DNA of 64,000 nucleotides from Branchiostoma floridae (Eukaryota > Chordata > Leptocardii > Amphioxiformes > Branchiostomatidae), in NCBI RefSeq assembly GCF_000003815.2, contig NC_049979.1, positions 18,709,188-18,773,187 on the forward strand, read 5' to 3'. Positions 50,301 through 62,100 of the stretch are shown piece after piece (positions within the stretch are counted from its first letter, which is position 1; each line of letters opens with the position of its first letter). Under the pieces are notes generated by a model. The model saw only the letters and a program-made list of their open reading frames with translations. It was not told the DNA's origin and ran no database searches. Both the position numbers and the translations under genes were made by a program.

Positions 50301-52441
50301 ATTGTTCTAATATCTATTTAGCTTGGTTGCATTTGTGCAATGCTATATTGTACCTGCCTATGTACAATGTAGGTGTGCTGTGGGCTGACGAGCCGTGGGG
50401 AGTTGATTGCTGTGAAGCAGGTGGAACTGAACACAGCTCACTGGGAGAAGGCTGAGCAGGAGTACCAGAGGCTGCGGGACGAGGTGGACCTGCTGCAGAC
50501 ACTCCGACACAGGAACATTGTCAGGTACATAGATACCACGTATACAATTAGATTGAAGCTGTGGCAAGAGACAATTTACTTAAGGTGTGACATTGTTCTG
50601 TAGCCATCTAATGGTGTAGTGTAGGGGTATGTTTGATGCCCTTGGGTGGATTCATGGTACAGTTGGACCTAAATATGATGCAAGTTGTTGAATGCATCAC
50701 AAATATTCCATTTTTACTACTGCTAGACTGATTCAAATGAAAATTGTCAGTATCATTGCCTCTGTAGTCTGAAAATTATATGTTAAGTCCATGTAGGTAT
50801 GATTCAGCACCAAGGACAGGACTATATTATTTGACAGTTTCAATTTGAAAACAGTATGCTATTTGTACAAGCTAGGTCACTCTGTACAATGTAACCAGCT
50901 GCTGCAGCACCTTGTACCTGCAAAGCTGGTGAGATACACCGAATGGTTGTTACATTGCTATACAAATATCAGAAAATTCAGTTTAAAGAAAATAATTTGT
51001 CTGCCCCAAAATATGAAACAGGAAAGAGTTAAGTCTCACATCTGTTCTTTTGATAACAGGTGTTTTATGGTTAACAACATGTGTTCAACTCTTCCCTCAG
51101 GTTTCTGGGCACCAGTCTGGAGGGTAACGTGGTGAACATCTTTATGCAGTTCATCCCAGGAGGAACCCTGGCCTCCCTGCTAGCACGCTTTGGTGTGCTG
51201 GAGGAGGGTGTGGTCAGCAGGTACACCAGGCAGATCCTCATAGGTGTGGAGTACCTGCACAACAACAACATCATCCACAGGTCAGACACTCTGCTGATAA
51301 TAACAGTAACATTGCCTACAGATATGGATCACAATAGCTTGATGTAAACATGTGTACATGTATGTATGTTAACTGTATTGGTCAATAAGTATGTTGAATT
51401 GTTTGTAAAATGATACTACAGGCAGTATCTTAATGTTGTCAAGACTTGTTCTTACTATTTATTTATTTGTTCAGCTGTTAACAAACAGCCAGGGCTGCCC
51501 AACTAGCCGTAGGATATTGTCAAGGGCTAACCCTGTACATGTTCGCACATGTTCGCACACAACGGGTTATTGGTTATTGTTCTTACTACGTCTCTCTTGG
51601 TACAACTCTTGTATGTACAGGGATCTGAAGGGGAACAACATCATGCTGATGCCCAATGGTGTGATCAAGCTGATTGACTTTGGCTGTGCCAGGCGTGTGT
51701 GCGAGCGGCTCAGTGTCTCCAACAGCCAAGTACTGAAGTCCATGCGAGGTCAGTCACCCAACTTTTGCTTCCTGTATTTTCTTGATCATTTAAAAGAAGA
51801 TACTCACATGTCTTGTGTTTTCTATTTTATGAGACTATTGTCAGGATTTCTTTGAAAACATTCTTATGGATTGCTAGGCACCCCATACTGGATGGCTCCT
51901 GAGGTGGTGTCAGAGTCTGGCTATGGTGTGAAGTCTGATGTGTGGAGTGTGGGCTGTACAGTGTTTGAGATGTTGACAGGGAAGCCACCCTGGGCGGACA
52001 TGGCTCCCATGGCTGCCATCTTCCACATTGGCAGTGGCAAGGAGGTAGAAACCTGTTCTTTCTGTTCAGCTGATACATGTCAGAATAGAGATTGCGATCT
52101 GGTAGAATTGCTGATTCTACCAGCAGAGATCCTGATCAGAATCTCTGTCAACAGACACTCCAATCATGATCACTTGCCACTTCTGCCAGGTTGCAATCCC
52201 TACCCTGACTTATGCACATGTCCATGATACTTGTTTCTTGTTTTAAACTACAGATTTATCCATACATTGCAAGACTTGATTTGTTTTTGTTGTTGTTTAG
52301 GTGCCTGAGCTACCTGACACAGCCTCCCCTCCTGCCCACAACTTTGTCCATGCCTGCCTGACAAGAAACCCAGCCCAGCGGCCGTCAGCCACACAGCTGC
52401 TCAAGCACTCCTTCATCCTGAGGAGGCAGGAGGAAGACTAG
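38327..52441 (+). CDS. MAP3K19: ankyrin-repeat MAP3K19 (YSK4)-type protein kinase
   Basis: Twenty-four coding exons are 38327-38503, 40325-40375, 40587-40664, 41162-41353, 41716-41809, 41968-42025, 42207-42322, 42528-42667, 42894-43023, 44054-44131, 44406-44486, 44953-45040, 45297-45526, 45992-46094, 46295-46384, 46636-46798, 46965-47067, 47237-49677, 49964-50119, 50373-50524, 51101-51280, 51621-51748, 51878-52044 and 52301-52441. They total 5337 nt in one phase-consistent frame of 1778 residues. The start ATG follows an in-frame TAA at 38306. Ankyrin repeats span about 60-345, a disordered linker about 346-1505 and the kinase about 1510-1770. Kinase landmarks are GKGAYG, Lys1538 in AVKQ, HRDLKGNN (Asp1635), DFG (1653-1655) and APE (1683-1685). 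[20 protein letters not shown] and [19 protein letters not shown] match human MAP3K19 closely, so activity in a MAPK cascade is expected. Human MAP3K19 (about 1330 residues) has, as far as I recall, no ankyrin repeats. Confidence 0.93.
39193..40274. mobile_element. TTAA-bordered inverted-repeat element in MAP3K19 intron
   Basis: TTAACGGGGGCCGCCC at 39193 is matched, imperfectly, by the inverted right end TTAACGGGAGGTGCCC (plus-strand 40259-40274), extending about 25 bp to ACGGT. TTAA lies at both ends. A subterminal direct repeat CCTAAGACGG occurs twice on the left. No transposase frame is present. The right end stops 50 bp before the ankyrin exon at 40325. The architecture resembles the element in the CPT1 intron, suggesting related piggyBac- or Kolobok-type families. 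Confidence 0.6.
40325..43023 (+). other. ankyrin-repeat exons of the MAP3K19-like gene
   Basis: Eight small exons encode about seven or eight ankyrin-like units. Clear ones are [15 protein letters not shown] with [72 protein letters not shown] with IEGGADVN, and [20 protein letters not shown] with LLEHGADI. The units are degenerate at the ends. Ankyrin stacks usually bind partner proteins. The exons join in continuous phase to the kinase-bearing 3' exons. Confidence 0.9.
43024..44053. other. intron with GGTGGTTGGCTG-type low-complexity tract
   Basis: This is an intron of the MAP3K19-like gene. Between about 43265 and 43460 it carries an irregular repeat of GGCTGGTGGTT / GGCAGGTGGTT. Nothing else was recognised. 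Confidence 0.7.
45541..45762. repeat. dispersed repeat, copy 1 (pairs with 50615-50854)
   Basis: This intronic block shares long near-identical stretches with 50615-50854 in the same gene and orientation. Examples are GATTCATGGTACA, ATATGATGCAAGTTG, GTAGGTATGATTCAGCACCA and TTTGAAAACAG. It contains no coding features. It may be a low-copy transposon fragment or an intragenic duplication. Confidence 0.8.
47237..49677 (+). other. giant exon encoding the disordered linker of the MAP3K19-like kinase
   Basis: This single 2441-nt exon gives residues about 658-1471, rich in Ser, Thr, Lys, Asp and Pro. A basic run ([12 protein letters not shown], about residue 1110) could be a nuclear-localisation signal. 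Two related copies, [13 protein letters not shown] and [13 protein letters not shown], lie at about 1253-1290. A predicted short acidic helix, [20 protein letters not shown] (about 1341-1362), is positioned like a DELLGCLAAELLALDE stretch I recall upstream of the human kinase domain. The rest shows no known fold. Frames on the opposite strand are shadows. Confidence 0.85.
50615..50854. repeat. dispersed repeat, copy 2 (pairs with 45541-45762)
   Basis: This is the second copy of the intronic block, in the intron between kinase exons 50373-50524 and 51101-51280, same orientation. It has diverged by scattered substitutions and small insertions. Confidence 0.8.
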
Positions 52442-54660
52442 TCATGTCTGCAGAGACCTGGGGGAATAGTTCATCTCCACCAGACTAAGTATGCTGGCTA
52501 TAACAGTCTACATATTCTACACATCCGCTTACTAACTATGCTGACTGAGAATCATTGACCGGGGGAGTTAGGCCACCATGGGGCAACATTTTTCCATGCA
52601 GGGGAAAATGTTACCTTTCCTAGAGAATAACTTCCCTCACCAATTATTTGCCCTATTTTTGCCAAATTCTACTATCTGTTACTATCTGTAGCCTCTCTGG
52701 AAGGCTAGTGGAGGCTATGTAATTGTGAGGAATAATGATGTTCTGTTCAATGTACCAGACATACAGTAGAAAGCTGGGCCACAGGTCAGACTTCACAGAC
52801 ATGTCAAACTGTAACTGGATAATGGTGTTGCTCACATGTCTTTCTGTAAAATGTTGCCATTTGTAAATGTGCATGATTTGTATTAAAAGTTTATGATGAG
52901 TTCCAAGTAATAGGAAATGTAAGTCTTTTGTGCCATATAAAGAGGAGCTAATCAAATTAACATTGCTGCAAAATTTGATTCTGTGTCAATAGAGATTGTA
53001 AGACTCTTCTAACCAACAAATGGGGTGATGAGCAGTACCCATGGACAGGACTACTATGCAATTCTAACTCTTACACAAACCACCAGGATTTGTTTGAATG
53101 ACATATTAGAAAATTAAAGGAATCGCTCAAGTCAAAGCAGTTTTTAAAATGTTGTTACTAGCCCATTGTGTCTTCTATGTGTGGAGACATAGCTGGATTA
53201 CATTTTGTATTTGATGTCCTTAACAGCCTTCTTGTGGCATGACAATTATTTGAAATCAGTATTATCAAGTGAAAATTTGCAGTGTGTGTACATGTTTATG
53301 CTTCCAATGTTAATGTATCCATGAAAAGATATTGGATATGTGTAGGTAATATGTAGCCCATAAATATCTGCCAAGCTTTATGTGATAGTTAAGTTATGAA
53401 TGATAGTGTCCCAATGCACTGCAGGGTAAGTTTAAGTGGATTGCCCAAATAATACTTGTTATGTAAGCATTGCCTGTGATAATTCCTTTGGTGTGTTTGT
53501 TTGTCCAACAAGGTTTAAATGTGAGGTTGTTACATAAATGTTATAAATATGGAAGTTTTCTGTTTATAGTACTGACCTATTATGCTGCAGAGATGTGTAC
53601 ATGTATATTTTGTACAACAATGATGCTATGTGTATATCATTTGCTTCATGACATGTGTGGACAAAGATATTGTTCCCTTTGAATGAAAGATTTTGACTTC
53701 TCGATCAGAATGAAGTTGAACCACCATAATGGTGGGCACAGGCCGCAGCAGTGTTACTGGGAGTGTGCAGTGATTGAGTACTGATCACTTCCTCTACAGT
53801 GCCTTGATATAACTTCTGCAGTGACAACAGACAGATAGGAAAACAGTTGCGACATACATTGTACAAGGCCATCTAAATGGCTAATAATATTTGCCTGAGA
53901 TGCTAATATAAGGGAAATTTTCGATAATTTAATTGAGTGTTTGTGTTGAAATTGACCTAATGATAAATAAAGAATCTGTATTTTTATAATGTACAATGTA
54001 TTGTATACTATACCATGTAGTATTCCGTCCGAGAGTTCTTAATTGAGGTACTACTTTTTAACTTTAAACAGCGATGGACAAAGGAAAGTGCTTGTTGTGC
54101 ATGTAAGTCTGATTTGTATGTAACCAAGATTTTAGAGGAAAGGTGACAAATGGTCTGATCCTTTTATTTGTTTGAGGAAGGTGTATAAAAAAGAAACTTG
54201 GAAATGTGAACTTTTTTTTTGCAAAAGAATTTGGCATGCATTGTATTCATGGGGTGATCTTGGTGAATGTTATATGTCTTAGTTGTCACCTGTTAGCATT
54301 ACTCAGATGTTACCTATTATTTTTTTAGATCATGTATTGGATGTGAAGTATCTGTATATATTTGGTTGGTTGAATTGAATTCGTAATAAACCTATGAATG
54401 TCATGCCTAGATTCTTTTCTCACTCACTCAGTCACTGCCCAGTTTATCGACTGTGACAAGGATTAGACATTTTATTGTTCAAAAGATCTCCGTATGGCCC
54501 TCTGCTTGGAAGAACTTGAGGTAATGTCATGTTGGTCTGACAGATTGATTTTTTCGGTAAGTGGAGAAAAATTCAATACAGGCAAAACATGCAAAATCTT
54601 TTTTAAAGTGGTTGCACCACTATGTGAAAATGTTATGTACTGTTTAAATAAAATGTAATG
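52442..54660 (+). other. 3' UTR of the MAP3K19-like gene
   Basis: Noncoding sequence follows the TAG at 52439-52441. Candidate poly(A) signals AATAAA occur at 53966-53971, 54385-54390 and 54647-54652. No repeat or second gene was recognised. Alternative polyadenylation is possible but not shown. Confidence 0.5.
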
Positions 54661-56134
54661 TCCCCAACAAAAAATCTAACCAAAAAGTTTTGACAGGTGC
54701 TTGCAACTGTGACATAAAGATCAAATGATGAATACAGTGCTTGGTCTGAGGTTTGATCTCTTTATTCAAGACCCTTTGTCCTAAGGACCCATGAGTGTAT
54801 TTCCACTACCACCAGTATCATCAACCACTTCTCTGCATCTGACAGTTCTCACTTCCCTCGTCTGCTTTCACTACAGATCATTCTCCTGGCTACACATTTA
54901 CATGTGCACGTAGTTTTCTCTAACAGTCATTAAAGTGTCCATACCTACATGTATACAGCAGGCACGGATGACTTTAAAATGCCACTTTCTGCTATCTGCT
55001 GTTGACATTTCTGTAACCATTCTACAGTACAGCCTGTGACATGAAACACCAAGTTTGTGAGATGATGCCATCATCTAGGGCATCAACAGATGGAACTGTG
55101 ATAGAAAGTATTGCCATAATACACTTTTGTCATGTTTGCCACTGTTCTGGACATGTGGTATTGACTACCATTGAAGATTTCTATTGTTCTGTTACTGTTA
55201 CTGTCATCTTACTGTCCCTTGGCTGATTCCAACGAGAGAGGTCCTGTTACTTGTATAGGATAAATAACATCAAAAGTATAGTTTATATGTGCTAAAAATC
55301 CTCAACCCATCCACACCAGGCACAAACAACCCCATGTGGGGTAATATATAATCAGTATTCCAATCACATATTCATTAAAGATCCTAAAGGACACTAGAAC
55401 AACACACCAAACAGTGACATAATATAATGACAAACACTATTGCAAAATCAACATATAGCATGAAAACTTTAAAAACATACAAGATATTGGGCACCTGCTG
55501 CAATTCTGTAAAGTAAAATGTGATATGTACAAATAAAATACAATATAAGGGATATGTGAAACTGCATAATTCCATGGCATCTTGCTTCACATTTTAAGTG
55601 AAATGGTGCTAAATCTTTTTAAACATTTGGCTTTGACAACATATTGAATTTACACAGTAGTAGTGGTCATCTAGTGGATGATATCTACATGTACATACAT
55701 ACATATATGTATGAATATCTATATCAAATTTTATATTACACCTTTGCTGTTTGTTACAGGTATGTTATCTATATATCTATATACATACAAACAACCCTTG
55801 AACAATAGATGCAGCTGAATACAACCTGCTTACCGGTATATACTAAATATTGTTGAAGATGAGCTGTTCATTCTACATTACAGCAGCACCACTGTGGTTT
55901 AGGCTGTTGCTTGAGGGGTACCTGCCGTACGCAACAATGAAGACTGTTTCTACCTTTCTTGTTTGACACATTTTTGAAGGATACACCTTTACACCTTTCG
56001 CATTGTTACTAGGCCTGAAAATGTCCTTGCCACAAAATAATGATTAAGATACTTCTGTTTATAAAGAATTATCTCAGTGGAAGACAGTGAGTAGAATAAT
56101 GTAAAGTAAATTGTTGGGGTGTACTTTTCTGACA
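54661..56134 (-). other. 3' UTR of the USP2-like gene and convergence point
   Basis: On the minus strand AATAAA is present at 54761-54766 (TTTATT on the plus strand), giving a possible 1.4-kb 3' UTR downstream of the stop at 56135. The opposing kinase gene has its last signal at 54647, so the two 3' ends lie within about 110 bp. No other gene was recognised. Confidence 0.4.
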
Positions 56135-59100
56135 CTACAAGCGGGACTTGTCTCGTAGCTCATAGAACAGGACGTAAGCCTCCGATGATATGACACTGCT
56201 GGCCGAGATGGAGCTCACTCTGAAAATAGATAAACAACAAACAATATGACAAGTCTGTGTGGCTATCAAATCGTACACATCATCACAAAAAGTATCTCCA
56301 TGGTTGGAATACACCAGAAGCAACAGTGGAGGGATATGAAGAGACTAACCTTGAGTCGTTGAAGCAGTGCCAGTCGCCTGTGGTGGGGTACTTGCAGTAT
56401 GCTGTGTAGTGGCCACCAAATGTTGTTCCTGAGTGGTTGGAGACTGCATACAGGTCATAGGTGGCTGGGGCACTTCCTATGTAGTACACAATGGGGAAAT
56501 GTGTTATACTACTGTCTTGTGGAGTAACAGTTAAAATGAACACACACAATATAGGAACATACGATTCACACTAATCTCCAGGCAGATTTACCAGTGGCAT
56601 AAGATAGTATCAAACCTGGTCAAGGAGTATAGCTGGCCAGGGGGAGTCAGCCGGCCACCGGCAATCTGCCCCCACTCAGCTTGAAGACAGACACACTACT
56701 ACACACAAGTCCTTACCTCGGCTCTCAGGACAGGTGAACTCCTGCAGGTTGAGCTTGGCCAGGGGGAAGTTGACCGTTGTGGACAGCTTCTGGCGATACC
56801 TCATGCCAGAGAACCGTTTCAGGTGCAGCACCAGGATCTTGGGCAGCCTCTGCAGGAAGAAGCGCTTGGTGCACTTCCGACGGGCCTTGCATTTGGAGCA
56901 GGTCTGTTGGGGGTGGCAGGGGCTCAGTAAGGTTTGTAGTACAGTAGAGATTGCTCTAGTGAGCATGTTTTAAAATTCTCTCCAGAGATGTATATAGATA
57001 TGTAATACCTTTCAAGTACTTTAGGTACTTGAATGGTACAGCATTTATTACAGAGCTTTCAATGAACACTAGTTACACTTCAATATGTTTATATTTGCCA
57101 AGAATGGACCTTGGATGCAGCACATTTAAATGGAAATAGGTGGAAGTAAAACATCTAATTTACTAGATCAGCTTTCTGTTAAGGACCAAAACTCACAGGT
57201 TTCTCATCCCCATCCAGGATCTCCTCTTCAACAAAGTCCCTTAGACAATCTCGGACATCAATGCTGGACTTCTGCAATAGAAAGATCTCAACATCAGCAA
57301 AATACTAGTATAGAAATTGTTTCTGTATCAGTGTGTACACTGCCACAGAACTTTGTAAGATATAAAAAAAAACAGTGCACTCTATTTGGTTGTGGAGTTG
57401 AAAACACTATGTAGAATCTTTGATTACTTTAAATTGGCAAAATTACAGCAAGAAAAATCACGATTCTCCAAGCAAACAAGCAAGAAAAGACAGGCTAATC
57501 ATCTGTATTATGTACTGAAGAAAATTGAAAACATTTTTTTGCTCACCTTAGGTATTGGCAGCGACAAATCCCAGAAGGGGTCAAAGGTAACAGAACAATG
57601 CTGGCAGTGTGTGCACTGTAGTACACTCTTCAGCTGGCCCACAAACAGGTCTGAAACAAGAATAAAGATGTACCATGTACATGTGTATGTCCAAAATAAA
57701 TTTACAGGACAAATGTTCAAAATGGTACATACAAAGGTGCAAGACAAAAGTACATTGTATATGTCAGTGACTCACTGACTATGCCTTGGATTTCTCTCAG
57801 ATAACTCAAATCTTTAAGAGAAATTTGGCCATTTTTCCAGGCATGTTACAATTTATAAAAAGTAACACTACTGTCGTTATAAGTCCCTGCTCATTAACTG
57901 TTGTAGGCCTTTATCTTTCACAGGATTGAAAATGCATTAACCTTGTGGGCAAGACTTAAAATGAAAAAAAAATTACCTGCATTTATTTGTAAAGGAGTTG
58001 ATACTTGCATTACTACTGTAGAACCTTAAGAAAGACAGCTCAAAATGAATACTGATAAGTTTGTTGAGGATGGTTTGTTCTATTACACTGCATCTTCAAT
58101 ATTTCCCATAGCTAACAAGTGTACCAGCACCAATAAGGTACACTAAGTGCTTACATGAAGTAATGAGGTCTACAGATACATAGATATACATTTGTACCTG
58201 TGATTTGGCTGTTGTCCCTGAGTAAGTACTTGTTCCAGGCATGTCGAGCCTTCCGCTCATCACTGCAGTGACAAAGCAACATGTAAGATATCAGATCATT
58301 ACATACCCCTGTGCGAGATGACATCACCTATAGGTTATTATCATATAGCCAGATGGAGTTGACCAATCAGAGGCCCCCATTTCCTATGGGTTATCAGGCA
58401 GTAACCTGAAAAGTGGTCGGTTATTAGAATAACCGACCACTTTTTGGACCGCACCATTATAGAGGGGACAGGACGCTAATACTAGTGTTAAGTATTTGTC
58501 GATTATATCTATTAAACAGCGTACTGTACTTTATTTCGAACAATTTATGTTAAACTACAACACAATTAAAAAGATATAAATGATTTTTAAATAGAAAAAG
58601 ATTGAACATGACTTTCAACACCCCCACTAAACAAACCCGATGGTCAAATTTGACTTCTATTCGGGGTATTAGAACACGAATCTTGTTCGATCTGACGTGA
58701 TCGAACAGAACGAGCATTCTACCGGGGGTCACCCGCGGTCATCCGCAGGTTGCTACAGTAAACACGCAGAAAACGCCCTGTGTCAGTTGGATAGGCTTTA
58801 TGTGTCAGTTGAATAGGCTATATGATAATAACGTTAATGCCCCGCCTTTTCCTCGGTGTATATGGTGAGNNNNNNNNNNNNNNNNNNNNNNNNNNNNNNN
58901 NNNNNNNNNNNNNNNNNNNNNNNNNNNNNNNNNNNNNNNNNNNNNNNNNNNNNNNNNNNNNNNNNNNNNTTCGGTGGTTATCGCACCTGACCAGGGAGTA
59001 TCTCACCATATACACCTCGGGGCGGGGCATTAACCCTTTAATATCTACTTAGGATGTACAGGACAATATCTAGTCCAGAAAGCACCAGTGGTGCCCAAGG

Positions 59101-62100
59101 TTATGCCATCTATTTGCAGTGAGCAAGCTGGCACATTTGTGCGGCATTAAAATACATGTTCTGCATCGACATTGATCAGGCTGGTAGAGGTAGCATTTAT
59201 TTTGTAAACAAATATTCCATATTTTGATCACCAAGTTTTGCTTAGATTATTAGTTAATGAATAGCCTGCAATGGGAACAGTAGTCTGGCAGACTGTGAAC
59301 AGAGGGGGATCCTGGATATGTAAGCACCATGGTATCGTGATGGCTGCAAGCACTCCTGTGCTGTATATAGATAGCTGGGGGCTTGAACTTGACCTTGTTT
59401 GACATTGACTCAACATGAGCAGCATAAGCGCATCTGAGGAAGATCCTGTTTAAGCAGCTATATAGATACTGTCCTAATGTCCTTGGATTCACCAGACAAT
59501 ATGTTTATAGCACCAGACAGGTGTACTGTATTTCATAAGGACTGAAAACTTGAGGTTACAAGATCTGTAGTTCTTAATACACTTTAGCTTCAAAAGGAAA
59601 ATGGGGAGGGAAATCAGCATCAATTCATCTACTGTATAATGCAGAAGGTTGTAGTTGACTTGAATAGATTAACTGCCATGTCAGAATCTGTTATGATTTT
59701 ACATGGGTATATTACATTGTCAATGTGTATGTATGGGTAAAAATGGTACAAGATGAAGGGTTGCATGTGGACACCCAGACAACTTTGTCAACCATGTCTC
59801 ACATAGCTAATCCTCGTGTCTCCAAGATACTGGTAGTGACAAATAGCCGCTTATTGGCTCAAAAAGCTATCCTTTGCCATGTTAATTATTCATGTCAAGT
59901 AACTGGGAGCACCTTTATCATAGTACTTATGCATACCTGTAAACAAGCTCAGTTAGTCAGTAACCTCTATATTAACAAAAGTTTATGTGAGCAGTTTATT
60001 GTCTTTGATACTGGTACCCATCAATTTTCAATTATGTAAAAATAAAGAAAGTAAGAGACAGTGTGTTGTTACTGGTCTTTTAATGGTCATATAACTAGGC
60101 CTGTGAGTGCAATTATTCTACATCCCTTGATGAGATCAGTAACACACGTACATGACTGTACATGTGCCAGGTACATTAAAGACCCTACCTGAGTTTCTCT
60201 ATCTCTTCATCATCGCTGTAGCTGGGCTTAGGTTTGACCTGCACCTTATTGATGTCATCATGGAGACCTTCCAGCAGGAAACGCAGAAACTCTTGGCTGT
60301 CTTGTTGGCTGTGGGTAGGGTGGAGGGGCAGGGTTGGAGTACAGGCTAACAATACTTGACACCTTCTTACAGCAAGCAGGTTGAACACCGAACCATACAT
60401 GTAATCTAGCAATGATTGTACAAGTTACAAAAATATAAAACTGTTGATACACAGTTACATGGAGCAATGCAATAGTATTTGCACGGCTTGGAATTCTTAT
60501 TGATTGCTATTGGTGATTCACAACACTGAGGCTGTAATTTAGCTTGCAAAATTGCTACTTTTATTTTTGTAGTCACAAAATTCAAATGTAGGTGGATATT
60601 TTGAGCACTGTGCAGTGTTAAAAAAGCTCATGGGATGACCTTGTCATTTAACTTTAATGGTACAGAATGAATACTGTTATCATACTACAGTTACACAATG
60701 CTTTACCAAATCATATATTGCAAGGGACATTCACAACTACTCACTTGTATCCGACAAAGCGGGGTGCAAACTTCTGGATCTGGGCTTTGAATGCAGAAGG
60801 GCTGACTGCATCACTTGATCCCCTCCACATCTGCCTGATGAGGTTGGCAAAAGCTGTGGAGGGAGTTGGACAAATAAGTTTGTGGGGTATAATGGGGGAG
60901 ACATTATGTACATGTAAAATTCAAAGGAATTGTACAACCTTCTTGAGAACATACATTGCGTACCTATTGTAGAATCAGACCAGACAGGGAGACAAGCACT
61001 ATCACTGCAGTCTCCAAAGACAAGACAGTAATATGATTATGAATAATAATTCACCTAGAAAATTGGTTGTTGGCACTGATGCTTCTGATGCATTAAAGAA
61101 AGATAAATATAGTTCCTGCAGCCATGAATGTACTGGTGTGGAACTGACCTGTTAGCAGTTTTAAGTAGACAGAAAAAACTTTAACCATTGATGATATGAC
61201 GATAGACTTTTCATTGTAATCTTTACCTCAGGGTTGTGCAGATGGGTGGATAATGATTTTTAAAAAACTTCAGAAGTTCTCTCTGAACTGCCTTCAATAG
61301 TCCTCACTAGCATAGAAAATTCTGAGGCACACTGGTTTACTTAAGACTAACCACTGGCTTTTTGGAACAGTCTGGTGTAACAGGAATAGTCAAAATCTCC
61401 TCAATTAAAACAAGACTATGTTGATGACATTTCAGACCTCAATGCCCAAAATGTTAAAGTGACACATCACCATTGTGTACATTGTTGTTTACTATTGATG
61501 TTGATTTTACGATTTTAGTGTCTTTAAAAAGATCTTACAAAATCAAGCTGTTCGTATCATATTCTAATATGTCTTCAAACTCTAGACTTTTGATGGATAT
61601 TTGAGAAAGTATAAAATTCACAGTAAAACAATATGTCCGAAACGTCTATAACTGCAATAGACGGCTGGCTACATGTACATGTGTTAGGGAGGCACTTCCT
61701 AATAGCTATTTTGATCCAGCAGGGAATTATCTCACACACTTTTCCGTATACTGTACTCAAACCACCAGGCATATTAGTTCGGACTGATTACCAAAGATTA
61801 GCCAACAGCTCAACTCAACCATGCACAACCTGATGGGCCACCGCTATACATGCAGGTAGCAAGGGCACATACAGTAATCATCTTGACATTTCATGGTGTG
61901 GGACTCACTATACCTTAATAGGTACCGATAATGAGTAAGGACCTTATGGGGCCGTGGAAAGTCATTCTGCGTTATATCGTGTATCGTCCTATATCAAGCT
62001 CTGCAGCTTTCTCTGAAGCAGTGTACAACTGGACAGTACAAACAAAAGCACAATGGCCTGAACTGCTTGATGCCAAAAACATGGGCTTAACCTTTCTTTT

